Positions 1 through 9,798 of a DNA stretch of 64,000 nt are shown piece after piece (positions within the stretch are counted from its first letter, which is position 1; each line of letters begins with the position of its first letter). The translations under genes were made by a program, and so were the position numbers. The notes beneath the pieces were generated by a model. The model searched no databases. It was not told the origin of the DNA and was given only the letters and a program-made list of their open reading frames with translations. This stretch comes from UBA9647 sp963739335 (GTDB lineage Bacteria; Bacteroidota; Ignavibacteria; UBA10030): NCBI GenBank assembly GCA_963739335.1, contig CAVUAC010000089.1, positions 3,831 to 67,830 on the forward strand, given 5' to 3'.

Positions 1-375
1 CGCTTGCTCAACTGGCAAAGGACTCTCAAGCGCTTTACCCAATGCTGAGACAAGCATCAAACGATCGGCTTCGGTACCCTCATGAACGACATACGTCGCC
101 AACCCCTGCAAAGCATATTCCGCCTGCGCATTGCGATCGGTGCCTGGCGGTCCAAGTCTCCTGCAAATCTCTAGAACGCCTCCCTGTCCCATCTGTATCA
201 TGGAAGAAAAAATCCAGCGTGCTTCAAGCGAATCCCGGGCAGGCATCCTGCTCATCAGTTGATCGAGCGTGAATGCCGGTTTTGCGGATACAGCGTCAAC
301 CGGCTTGGTCGAAGCGCAACCACATAGGAGCAGCGCAACAATGAATAGGACAAAAACAGAGATGTAGTTTTTCAT
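1..375 (-). CDS. Partial lipoprotein, HEAT-type helical repeat protein (N-terminal part only)
   Basis: An open frame starts with ATG at 375 and runs off the window edge, so only about 125 residues are visible. The start MKNYISVFVLFIVALLLCGC is a lipoprotein signal with the lipobox Cys at about residue 20, so the protein is probably anchored in the outer membrane facing the periplasm. The rest is Ala/Leu-rich and helical. Its style resembles the HEAT-repeat protein at 5011-8359, but no catalytic motif is visible in this part. It is the last visible gene of the sugar-oxidation cluster, 17 bases downstream of the Gfo/Idh/MocA gene. A HEAT-repeat or ThuA-associated function is inferred from the neighbours only. 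Confidence 0.65.
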   Translation of the reverse strand, partial: MKNYISVFVLFIVALLLCGCASTKPVDAVSAKPAFTLDQLMSRMPARDSLEARWIFSSMIQMGQGGVLEICRRLGPPGTDRNAQAEYALQGLATYVVHEGTEADRLMLVSALGKALESPLPVEQA

Positions 376-392
376 GGATTCACCGTTTGTCA

Positions 393-1653
393 CTAGAAGT
401 GCCAAGGAGCGCGCATGGGAGGATCGATCAACCGATTGGCCGCCTCATCGTTCTTGCATCGCTGGGTCGCGGGATCGAAATGCACAGTTCGGCCGAGCTG
501 CCACGCAATCTTCGCAAGATTAACGAGCGTCGCAGACCGGTGGCCATTCTGCTCGTTCAATGCGAATTTCTTCCGCGTCCGAACTGCGACACTGAAATCG
601 CCCAGCAACGGCTCGGGATCGGGAAGCGCCGCGAGCTTTTCCTTTATGTTCGGAATAGTGCATCGGAACCCCTTGAACAACTTTCCATTCGGGCCCTCGA
701 TGAAAGGAATCTCCTCATTCTCTTTTTCTCCTTCAAGAACGATCCGGCAACCGTCCGAGTACGTCAAGAAGATTCTACGGAATGAGCTGGCAGCTTCCGG
801 ATGTTGCGGCGGGGCGTCGACTTCGATCTTCACTGGGCTTTCTTCATCCTTTCCGAGAATGTATTGCGGCGGATCAAGGTAATGCTGTCCCATGTCCCCC
901 AATCCTCCCCCGTCATAATCCCAGTAGCCGCGGAATGTCTCGTGTGTACCGATGCCGATGGTAGGGCTTATACGGTGCGGGACCAAGCCAGAAATCATAG
1001 TCCAGTTGGGGCGGAATCCATTGCGGAGTCAGATCCGTCTTCCCGCTCCAGTAGAATTTCCACTCGAAGCCCGTTGAAGCTGCAATCGTCACCGTCAGCG
1101 GCCAGCCCAGCATACCGCTCTGGACAAGTTTCTTGTATTCTTTGATGGTACCGCCGCTGTCGTAGAATTGGTCTCCGCTGTAACGGAACCAGGTGTTGAT
1201 GCGGAAAATGCGCCCGTACATTTTCACGGCTTCGACAACCTTTTCCCCTTCGGCGATTGTTCGGGTCATCGGTTTCTCGCACCAGATATCTTTTCCTGCC
1301 CTTGCCGCCGCAACCGCTATCAGCCCGTGCCAGTGAGGGGGCGTCACAATGTGCACGATATCGATGTCTTTCCTCTCGAGCACTTCCCGGAAATCTCTAT
1401 AGCCCTTGACTCCGGGGCCGCCGATCTGCATTCCTTCTTTCATGTGTTCTTCGTCCACATCACACACAGCGAGCAGGCGCCCGCTGGTGTTTCCGAGATG
1501 CCAGTGACCCATTCCCCCGATACCAATGATCGCCTTGGTCAATTCATCGCTGGGGGCTGTATACCCTTGACCGCCGAGAACGCGCCGTGGAACAATTGTG
1601 AAGACTCCAAGTGCAAGGGCGGATTTAATAAACTTACGCCGTGAGAGTTCCAT
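393..1653 (-). CDS. Gfo/Idh/MocA family oxidoreductase, Tat-exported, interrupted by a frameshift
   Basis: This is an NAD(P)-dependent sugar dehydrogenase of the Gfo/Idh/MocA family. ATG at 1653 is chosen because AGGAG lies six bases upstream and the protein then opens with a Tat-like leader (SRRKFIKSALALGV), which points to periplasmic action. A Rossmann core (AIIGIGGMGHWHLG, VCDVD) is followed by the catalytic-loop motif EKPMTRT near residue 125. The reading frame breaks near 941-951. The N-terminal frame ends soon after WLGPAPYKPYHRHR, and the rest (THETFRGYWDYDGGG to PMRAPWHF) continues in another frame to 393. Removing one base restores an ordinary protein of about 420 residues. It lies 7 bases downstream of the MFS gene and is probably in its operon. 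Whether the indel is real or a sequencing error cannot be told from sequence alone. Confidence 0.85.
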
Positions 1654-1660
1654 ATGGCTC

Positions 1661-2890
1661 CTATGCCGTTTGCGTTGCTTTGTCAGAAACGGACTTGGTG
1701 GTATTCTTGAAGAACAGACCGAAAACAATCATGATGATAGCTGCCAACGCGGCAGGGATACTCCAGAACGTTTGCCACTGGGAGGCAGCATCAGGACCTG
1801 TGGAGGTGACGATACCGTTGTAAAGCCATCCGGATACTTGAGCGCCGATGAACATGCCGACACCATACGTCATGAGGACAAGGAAACCCTGAGCCTGTCC
1901 ACGTATCTCACGCGTGGAGCTCTTGTCGACATAAATCTGGCCCGCTACAAAGAAGAAGTCGTAACAGACGCCATGGAGGACGATTCCACCGATGATCATC
2001 CAGAAAATGCTTGCCGGCGCAGCAAGTGCAAACAGTACGTATCTCAACACCCACGCGAACATTCCGACAAAGAGTATCCACTTGATGTCCATAAACCGGA
2101 AGAAAAGCGGCAGCAGCAAAATAAAGAGCGCTTCTGACATCTGGCCAAAGGTCATCTTGAACGCCGGATTGATGAGCCCGTTGAAATTGACAAACACCGG
2201 CGCGTACGCATAGTATGTGGAGAGAGGTATGCAGATCAAGAACGAGCTAACGATGAAGACAACGAACGATGGACTTTTCAGTTGAGCGAGCGCATCGAGA
2301 CCAAGGACCTGGCGCACGGTCACTTTCTCCTTGGCAGAAGGGGGCGTGTGCGGCAGCGTGTAGGAATACAATCCCATGACCACGCCAGCTATGCCCGCTA
2401 TACGCAGCGGCAGGCCAGTTTCATCTGCTCCCAGCACGCCGCTGACAAAGACACCTGCCACAATCCAGCCGATCGTTCCGAACACGCGGATAATCGGGAA
2501 GTACTTCTCCTGTTCTGTCATGTGATGGAATGCGAGAGCGTTGGCAAGGCCGATGGTCGGCATGTAACAGACCATATGCAGAAGGAGGAGGAATATGAAC
2601 CAACCCGCTGCTCCGGACTCCGCTGCAAGCGGTGCAAGGAACATTGCTACGCCTCCGATGAGATGCAGCGCAGCAAGTACTTTTTCCGTCGAGAAAAACC
2701 TGTCAGCCACCATGCCGAGGAAGAACGGCGATATGATCGCACCGACGGGACCAACCGTGTAGGCCCAGTAGATAACATCGGACATGCCGATGCGACTCAT
2801 GTAGTTCCCCACCGTGACGTACCACGCGCCCCACACGAAGAATTCGATAAACATCATGCCGCTGAGCTGCAGATAGAGCGATCTTTTCAC
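1661..2890 (-). CDS. MFS transporter, nucleoside:H+ symporter-like (NupG/XapB type)
   Basis: A 409-residue inner-membrane carrier with about twelve hydrophobic segments. The N-terminus (MKRSLYLQLSGMMFIEFFVW, then GAWYVTVGNYM) is characteristic of the nucleoside:proton symporter branch of the major facilitator superfamily. In Bacteroidota and Planctomycetes, members of this branch often sit beside Gfo/Idh/MocA genes and probably import sugars or modified glycosides. Its start overlaps the stop of the upstream oxidoreductase by four bases (ATGA), and its stop is 7 bases before the next oxidoreductase, so all three are probably co-transcribed. The family is clear. The substrate is unknown; a sugar or keto-sugar is inferred from context. 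Confidence 0.85.
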   Translation of the reverse strand: MKRSLYLQLSGMMFIEFFVWGAWYVTVGNYMSRIGMSDVIYWAYTVGPVGAIISPFFLGMVADRFFSTEKVLAALHLIGGVAMFLAPLAAESGAAGWFIFLLLLHMVCYMPTIGLANALAFHHMTEQEKYFPIIRVFGTIGWIVAGVFVSGVLGADETGLPLRIAGIAGVVMGLYSYTLPHTPPSAKEKVTVRQVLGLDALAQLKSPSFVVFIVSSFLICIPLSTYYAYAPVFVNFNGLINPAFKMTFGQMSEALFILLLPLFFRFMDIKWILFVGMFAWVLRYVLFALAAPASIFWMIIGGIVLHGVCYDFFFVAGQIYVDKSSTREIRGQAQGFLVLMTYGVGMFIGAQVSGWLYNGIVTSTGPDAASQWQTFWSIPAALAAIIMIVFGLFFKNTTKSVSDKATQTA

Positions 2891-3954
2891 AACGGTCCTC
2901 CTGTTTGAAGGTATACAGCGTTTCCAGTTCTCACCGACTGGTCTGCCGCAAGGACAATGCGCAGACTGTTGATCGCATCGGCGAGATGCTCATGGAGATC
3001 GACGTCATATTGGATTGCGCGAAGGAAATATGCCTGCTCCCGATTGCACAACTCTTGATGATCCGGTTCGTCGCTAGTGTTGATAGTTGTGTTTTTCATC
3101 GACGCTGCATCATGTTTGATGAGACTGTTGGTCTTCGTATGGGAATCAATGTCAGATGACCCTCCGATCTTCTCAGCCCGGGGCTCGGCAATGCTGATAC
3201 ATCCTTTCGGGCCAATGACGTCCTTGACAAAGTAGGCGGTTTCACTCATCATCGGACCCCAGCCCGCTTCGTACCATCCCACCGACCCGTCCTCGAACAC
3301 CACGTGCAGATGACCGTAGTTGTACATCGATTCGCTGATGTCTTCGGTCAGGCGCGCACCGATCGCCTGGACACGCACAGGACGAGAACGAGTCATCTGG
3401 CACATGACATCAACATAATGTACCCCACAGTCCACGATGGGAGACATCGAATGCATGAGGTTCTTGTGCACTTCCCATTCTTTTCCGCTACTTTGCTGGT
3501 TCAGATTCATTCGCATGACGAGAGGCTTTCCCAGTTGCCGCGCCTCCTCGATAAAACGCTGCCACGCAGGGTGGTGACGGAGGATGTAGCCGACGACAAC
3601 TTTCTTCCGCATTTCCTCCGCGGCCCTTACAATTTCTTCTGCCTGTTCGACCGTCACGGCGAGCGGTTTTTCGACAAACACATGCATTCCGGCTTCGAGT
3701 GACCTTAAAGCGAGACCGTGGTGTGTCTCAGGATAAGTACAAATGGCCGCTGCGTCGGGATGGGCAGCAGCAATGGCCTCTTCAAGGGAAGAATAAAGCG
3801 GAACGCTTCCAAGTTCCTGGGACAAGGGCTTGATCTTCTGCAACGATCGATCCACAAGTCCCACCAGTTCGAATCCCTGAAGGTGAGCATAGGCACGTGC
3901 ATGGGATGACCCCATATTTCCACACCCCACAACAACGACGCGAACTGTGTTCAT
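2887..3954 (-). CDS. Gfo/Idh/MocA family oxidoreductase (cytoplasmic)
   Basis: A 355-residue NAD(P)-dependent dehydrogenase. The Rossmann motif VVVGCGNMGSSHARAYAH is at the extreme N-terminus, and the family's EKPLAVT catalytic-loop signature comes near residue 95. No signal peptide or Tat leader is seen, unlike the exported paralogues in this cluster, so it should act in the cytoplasm. The GFO_IDH_MocA C-terminal domain follows (VHYVDVMCQMT, VGWYEAGWGPM). The gene overlaps the MFS transporter by four bases and follows the DUF1080 lipoprotein by 12 bases. It may oxidise or reduce a sugar brought in by that transporter. The exact substrate cannot be read from the sequence. Confidence 0.9.
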   Translation of the reverse strand: MNTVRVVVVGCGNMGSSHARAYAHLQGFELVGLVDRSLQKIKPLSQELGSVPLYSSLEEAIAAAHPDAAAICTYPETHHGLALRSLEAGMHVFVEKPLAVTVEQAEEIVRAAEEMRKKVVVGYILRHHPAWQRFIEEARQLGKPLVMRMNLNQQSSGKEWEVHKNLMHSMSPIVDCGVHYVDVMCQMTRSRPVRVQAIGARLTEDISESMYNYGHLHVVFEDGSVGWYEAGWGPMMSETAYFVKDVIGPKGCISIAEPRAEKIGGSSDIDSHTKTNSLIKHDAASMKNTTINTSDEPDHQELCNREQAYFLRAIQYDVDLHEHLADAINSLRIVLAADQSVRTGNAVYLQTGGPL

Positions 3955-3966
3955 GGCTCTTATGCG

Positions 3967-4995
3967 TCAGTCCTTCAATTCGACAAGCCAGACATTTCTG
4001 TACTGCACGAGGTTCCCATGGTCCTGGAGAAGGAGCCCGCCCGGAAGATGCACATCATCTTCGAGCGAACTTCCTGTCGGTCCGGGTACGACAACATCCT
4101 CGTGAATTATTACTCCATTGTGCATGACAGTCACAGCGGCATCCTTGATCTTTTTCCCATCTTTGTCAAACCGGGGCGCATGGAAGGTCACATCATACGT
4201 TTGCCATTGACCGGGAGGGGCGCACATGTTGACGCGAGGTGCCGCCACTTTGTAGATGCCTCCGCACTCATTGTCTTCCCCTTTGAGACCGTAGCTGTCC
4301 AAAACCTGCACTTCATACCTGCCCTGCAAATAGACGCCGCTGTTCGCACGCGCTTGTCCCCGCGCCTCCGGCATGAAGGGCAGTCGGAATTCGAGATGGA
4401 GCTGAAAGTCTAAGAATTTCTGTTTCGTGACAATGTCACCGCTGCCCGGTGTTACCTCCATGACTCCATCAGCAACTTTCCATGCAACAGGTGTCCCCCT
4501 CTGCTTCACATCGCGTCGTTCCCATCCATCGAGGTTCGTTCCATCAAACAAGACGACAGCATTAGTCGCCGGCTTCGCGCCAAGAGTGGGCGAGAGACGT
4601 ACTACGTGCGTGACCTGGAAGGACTGTGCCTCCTTCATTGACATGGTGCCCGATAGAACCCCATCGGCAAGTTTCATCCGCCAATCGGGGTGATCTGCGA
4701 TCACGAAACGTCCGCCTTCGAACTGCGCCTCATACGACGTCTTGAACCAATCATCTCGCTGGTCAAAATACACCTGCACATTGAACGCATATTTGTTCGC
4801 GCCCAGCGCAATAGCCTGAACAGCCATGGGAATGACCATTCCCGTGTTGGTTACGCGAAATCCTCGCCAATCTCCAATCACCGGGTCAAGTGATCCTCCT
4901 TCGCTCTTCAACGTTGAAACTGAAGGGGCACATGAACCCACAATAAGTGTGCAAGCAAGAATTGCTGTGAATTGTAGATATGATTTGATATGCAT
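3967..4995 (-). CDS. DUF1080 lipoprotein (3-keto-disaccharide hydrolase domain)
   Basis: A 342-residue secreted lipoprotein. The signal peptide ends at VGSC near residue 22. Residues from about 145 to the end form a DUF1080 / 3-keto-disaccharide hydrolase domain, a concanavalin-like beta-sandwich. Typical landmarks are VVLFDGTNLDGWE, NSGVYLQGRYEVQVLDSYG, CGGIY and GQWQTYDVTFHAPRF. Family members cleave glycosides already oxidised at C3. Position between Gfo/Idh/MocA dehydrogenases and a ThuA-type protein fits that role. The N-terminal ~130 residues form a separate beta-rich region with a GDWRG motif that I cannot assign. Upstream, AAAGGAGA precedes the ATG. It is probably the second gene of an operon starting with the ThuA/HEAT gene. 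Confidence 0.88.
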   Translation of the reverse strand: MHIKSYLQFTAILACTLIVGSCAPSVSTLKSEGGSLDPVIGDWRGFRVTNTGMVIPMAVQAIALGANKYAFNVQVYFDQRDDWFKTSYEAQFEGGRFVIADHPDWRMKLADGVLSGTMSMKEAQSFQVTHVVRLSPTLGAKPATNAVVLFDGTNLDGWERRDVKQRGTPVAWKVADGVMEVTPGSGDIVTKQKFLDFQLHLEFRLPFMPEARGQARANSGVYLQGRYEVQVLDSYGLKGEDNECGGIYKVAAPRVNMCAPPGQWQTYDVTFHAPRFDKDGKKIKDAAVTVMHNGVIIHEDVVVPGPTGSSLEDDVHLPGGLLLQDHGNLVQYRNVWLVELKD

Positions 4996-5010
4996 GGTGG
5001 TCTCCTTTGG

Positions 5011-8000
5011 TTATCCATCCTTGTTCAATGAAACGCGAATTCCATCGAGTCTTCCGCCATCGGGTGAGCGGAACCGCGCACACGCACCCCACCCACCCAA
5101 TCCATTGTTGATCTTCATCATAAGAGAATTCCACCCCTGCCTCAGCGCCACCTGGACAACATCCTCACCCGGACCTACGCCTCGCCTCACATCCTTCGCA
5201 TGGACGAGCTCTCCGTTCAACCAGATTTTCATACCATCCTCGCTTCCAACCTCCATTCGTGCTTTCTGATCGGCCGGGGACCAGACGTTTGTCCGTACAT
5301 AGACGACCTTGAAATTGCCTCCCACAACTTTGTCGAAGTCTAGGAGCCACAGACGATTCTGATCCGTCATGCTCCGAAATGGTCTCCACCGCACCTTTGA
5401 TGCGTCAGGACCTTCCGGGGCGAATGACTCTGCAAACAGGTCCGCGTTCTCTTTGGTGTATGGACCCGCGATTTCCCACGCTGTGATGTAGTCTTCCAGT
5501 CGTTCGAAGCTCCTTATGATTCCCTGAGCTCGAGACACAACGGTTTCATTCTGTGAGAATTGAGCCACCTGCTTCAAATCCGGAATAATTGCGGCACCTG
5601 CACTTCCGATAATCCATTCGCCAATGTTCACCACCGCGGCCTCCGCTTCCTGCCGAAGGTTCTTGTCCTTCAGATAGCTGGCAGCCAGCTGGAATGCTGC
5701 CAGTGAAGGTGCCTCTCCTACAGCCGACAGAAGGAGCTTGAGTTCATCCTTGTTTGGAGCAATCTTCATTGCTTCGCGGAACATCTTGATCGTTTCATCA
5801 CTAGAACGTTTCGTCTCGAGACCGATCAGTCGTACAGATCCACGGAGGGCCAGTGCGCGGTGCGTGCGTTCTTTAGCCGTTTTCACCACCTTCCAGAGAT
5901 TGGGATACGGTTCTGCTGTTGGCCACTCGGAGAGAGCGCGGATCGCGGCAAGGCGGATTTCTGCGTTCTTGTCCCCCAAAGCTTTGCAGAGAACCGGCAG
6001 AGAGGCCGGTGCGCCGATCTTACCGAGAACGCTGATGAACGATGTCCTGGTATCCCGTTTCTTGATGGTATTGTAAACTGCCAGCACAGCTTCGTCCTGT
6101 TTTGCCAGATTGGGAATTCGGCGTGCAGTTGCGACGACGGACATCTCCAGTTCCCGCCGTTCCGTTTCGTCTTTGGCAATTGCAAGAAATCCAACCATTG
6201 CGGGGAGCTGATCCGCACCAGCCAGCACTTTCAACACTTTTGCGGACTCGATGCGAACCGGTGCGGACGGGTCCTTGGCAGTCTGCAATAACAGCGGAGT
6301 CGCAGAACTCATCTTCCGCTCGGCGACGGCCTTAATAAGTTCAACCTTTACTCTGGCCTCGGCACGAGGGAGAGCTGCAATAATTGCGTCCTCGACGCCG
6401 GGGGCATTGAGCTGGTACAAGCTTGCTCTCGCCTCTTTCTGCTCAGGCCCTTGAGACGACGCAGCATCAGCCAGAAGTGCTACAACGGTCGCATCGCCGC
6501 TCCTGCCAAGCGTTCGCAGGGCCGCACCTCGCACATCAGGATTCTTGCTCGAAGCAGCTTCGACAACTATCTTCTGGATTTCAGCGTCGCGTTGGTGAGC
6601 AAGGGAGGCAATCAACTGAGCCTGGCCCGCCGGGGGTAGGTCCGGGAACGTACAGCGCGATAGCTCGAACGTTTTCTATTCCGGACATCTCCCTCACCAG
6701 CTGGACGACAGTCGGATGCAGCTCGGTGTCTTTACTCCTCAGGGTGTTCGATATCAATGCTGCTGCATTCCCCGGGTCAGCGAGGATCGTACCCCTCAAC
6801 GCCGCGGAGCGGATGGGGATCGACTCACCATCTACGTTCAGCTCTTTATATACTGCCAGTCCCCGATCCTTGTTTGCCTCTTTGCAGAGGTGGTCGGCAC
6901 AGACAAGCAACGCATCCTGGAGATGGCTGCGCACTTGTGGCTTTATTGATTGCTTCGAGCTTTCCAGCGCCTCGAGCGCTGCCAGTGTACCAATGTTGCC
7001 AAGCGCCGACACAGCAACCGTTGCCAGCGCCGAATCAGGATGAGCCACCAGAGGTCGCAGCACTGAAGTTGCACTCTGCACCCTGCGGTTGCGCAGTGCG
7101 CTGATGATGCCAATCATCGTCCGGACTTTTGAAGTCGGCAGAGCCCGCAGAAGCGCTTCATCCACCTTGGATCCTTCAATCGATTCCATGGCGAACAACG
7201 CCATGTCCGTTGTTGCCGAGTCTAGGAGCATCATGCTCAGGCGCGGCACCGATGCTTCACTCCCGATCACTGCAAGGCGTGTGCAGATGAACTGCTTTCC
7301 AGCGAGCGTAGCATCTCCTCCTAGGAATTGTAGAAATAAGTTCTCCATCCTGTTGCGCGCTGCCGGTAGATCATCCACATCGCGGATGAACTCGTTCAGG
7401 TCAGCCATCGCGGCACGGCTGTCGCCGTACTGAAAAGCTGAGATATGGCGGAGCAGCAAGGCAAGTGAATCCTGGTTGAAAAAGCTCATAGGGTCGAACG
7501 GAAGAGGCGTCGTGTCCACGGTGAGGTCGCCGAGCGCGAACTGAATGCCGTCAAGATAATGCCGGAGGACAGCCGGGTTGGCGTAGACCTCGTGGTTGTG
7601 TCCGAGGGAGCAATAGAAGAGGCGGCCCTTTCCGTATGCTCTCACCCAGCTTATGGGGATGTCCCTGTCGGTTCGCCTGACACCGTTTGCTTTGCGATTC
7701 CGTTCCGATTTCATGTCCAGCCCGAGAAGAACGCGACTGTTCTTCCTGAGATCCATCTGCCGGACACGGTAGATCTCGTCCTTGATGGAAAAATCTCTTC
7801 CCTGAAATGCTGCATTCAAGATATGGGTCGGATCTACAATCTTCACGTCCCACGTTCCATCAGCGGTCCAGGGATGGCCGTCAAACACTCCTCCGAACAA
7901 CGCCTGCCCCTCCGGCCACGTCAGGAAATTATCCGTTGCGGCATGGATTCCAATAATCCCTTTTCCGCTTGCGACAAAGTCCAGCAGACTTTTGCGAAGT

Positions 8001-8359
8001 GCCGGGTCATCGAACTTGAGTTGTGTAGTGTTGTTGAAACACACGGCGTCGAACCGAGCGAGATTCTCCGGCCTGAACACGGACATTTCCACACTTTGTA
8101 CAGTTTCGAAGGCTCCGGTTTTTTTGCCGATGACCTCCAACGCCCTGCTGGCACGTTCGATGGCGCCGTGCTTGAAACCTTCTGAGAGATTGAAAACAAG
8201 GAGCGTTCGTTGCTGTTTTGGTATGGCCGTCGCTTTTGCCGGCGCCGCCTGCTCCATTCCTTTGATTTCGTCAGTCGAAAGTTGCGCAGATGCAGGAATT
8301 ACGAGCGCAACAGAAGCCAGTACCGCTATCAGGAGATAACATCTTGAGGACTGTTTCAT
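5011..8359 (-). CDS. ThuA-domain / HEAT-repeat exported protein, interrupted by a frameshift
   Basis: A large exported protein of about 1,115 residues when a break near 6643-6646 is repaired. ATG at 8359 is chosen because GGAAA precedes it and a clean Sec signal follows (MKQSSRCYLLIAVLASVALV, ending ASAQ). Residues about 50-300 are a ThuA-like trehalose-utilisation domain (LLVFNLSEGFKHGAI, GKGIIGIHAATDNF, YCSLGHNHEVY). The middle is many HEAT-like helical repeats (VRGAALRTLGRSGD, IRLAAIRALSEWP). The C-terminal ~150 residues form a beta-sandwich (VGSEDGMKIWLNGELVH) like those appended to carbohydrate-active proteins. At the break the DNA reads VPGPTPGG, whereas deleting one base gives VPDLPPAGQAQL, a natural linker, so a one-base insertion in a CCGGG run is likely. 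The architecture is common in Planctomycetes, Verrucomicrobia and Bacteroidota; the reaction is uncertain. Confidence 0.85.
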
Positions 8360-8388
8360 GAGGTTTCCTTTATCGGTGACACTTCGAT

Positions 8389-9704
8389 TTACAGGTGCCA
8401 TGGACTTCGCATCGGACGCGACAAGAGCCTGTCCGCTTCCGGGTCGTTGATGAATCGCTCCGCCACCGGATCCCATTTCACTTTGCGGCCGAGCTTCAAC
8501 GCAATCAGTCCAAGATGGCAGATCATCATCGAGCGGTGAGCAATCTTCGCAGGTGTGCTCGTCTCCGACCTGTTTCGTACACAGTCGAGAAAGTTCTGAT
8601 GATGGTCATCGCTTTTGTAGAGGTGGATTTCCTCCGGCCCGATAACCGAGCTGAGAAGCGATTTGTCCGAAGCATCGATAGCCCCCCGATCGACCCAGAT
8701 CCACCCATCCGACCCTTCAAATTGCACTCCGGTCCCTTTTGGCTGCTGCTTTTCATCCGCGACGGTCAAGGTGAATCCCTCTTTGTACTTGCACTCGAAC
8801 CGATACTCTGTTGCCGTGTCGAACAATCCGTCTTCGCCATTCGGGAACGTCGCAACACCTTCCACCTCAACCGGACTCGTGAGCTCGGTTCCCATCCCCC
8901 ACTGAGCGATATCACAATGGTGTGCGCCCCAGTCTGTTATCCTCCCCCCGAATAGTCGCTGTTCCATCGAAAATTGTAGTGGCAGCGATTCGGGCTGTAC
9001 GGAGCCCACGGGGCAGGTCCAAGCCACATATCGTAGTCGAAGCCATCCGGAACAGGGGCCGGTTTGTACCCGTTTGGATCGGGGATGTTTTGCCCGTACG
9101 GTAATCCAACGCGCACCGTGTGCACTTTGCCGATTCGTCCATTTCGAACCAGCTCGCACGCGCAACGGAAATTTCTGACGGACCGCTGCCAGCTTCCGGT
9201 CTGCCAGATGACGCCGTATCGCTCCACTGCATCCACCATGGCGCGGCCTTCTGCAATTGAATATGCAAATGGCTTCTCACCGTAGATGTCGAGACCTCTC
9301 TTTGCTGCCGCGACTGCGATCAATGCATGCCAGTGATCCGGCGTCGCAATAGTCACTGCATCGAGATCTTTCTCGGCGAGCATCTCGCGGAAATCGTTGT
9401 ACCCCCTGCACCCTTTCTTCCCAGCTTGCCTTTCAATGATATCAAGTGCTTGCTGACGATGTTTCGCATCGACATCACACACTGCGACGATTTGCACATC
9501 TGGTTTTCCCAAAAACGTGTTCACGTTGGCCGTGCCCATTCCCCCCACACCGATGCAGCCGAGATTGATTCGCTCGCTTGGCGCGACTGCACGCGATCTC
9601 CCAAGTGCTGTGGCCGGAATGAAAACCGGGAAAGCAACTGCACCCACTACTGCAGCTGAGACCTCTTTCAGAAAATCCCGGCGACTCCTGTTGATCCTTT
9701 TCAC
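8389..9704 (-). CDS. Gfo/Idh/MocA oxidoreductase, Tat-exported, frameshifted tandem copy
   Basis: A paralogue of the next gene upstream and almost collinear with it. It starts with GTG at 9704 (KRINRSRRDFLKEVSAAVVG is a Tat leader) and carries CIGVGGMGTANV and EKPFAYSI of the Gfo/Idh/MocA family. Both copies share CDIAQWGMGTELTSP and end in LLSRPMRSPWHL. The frame is lost at 8943-8948: a run of six C (six G on the coding strand) where seven would keep SDYSGGRITDW in frame. A homopolymer contraction is therefore the simplest explanation, either a sequencing error or slippage. Restored length is about 439 residues. Likely a periplasmic glycoside or sugar dehydrogenase; the substrate is unknown. 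Confidence 0.87.
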
Positions 9705-9798
9705 GTCTACTCTTCGGTGCAGTGTTTATCGTGCCTTGCCGTCGAAGTGCAAATCCTTCGCGGAAGGACTACATTCCTTTTCAAAGTGAATCGTCGGT

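Noticed and set aside
1168..1644. Plus-strand 158-codon frame near the first oxidoreductase
   Set aside because: Antisense of a well-supported Gfo/Idh/MocA gene.
6620..6650. Programmed frameshift in the ThuA/HEAT gene
   Set aside because: The context lacks a slippery heptamer with downstream structure; a one-base insertion in CCGGG explains it more simply.
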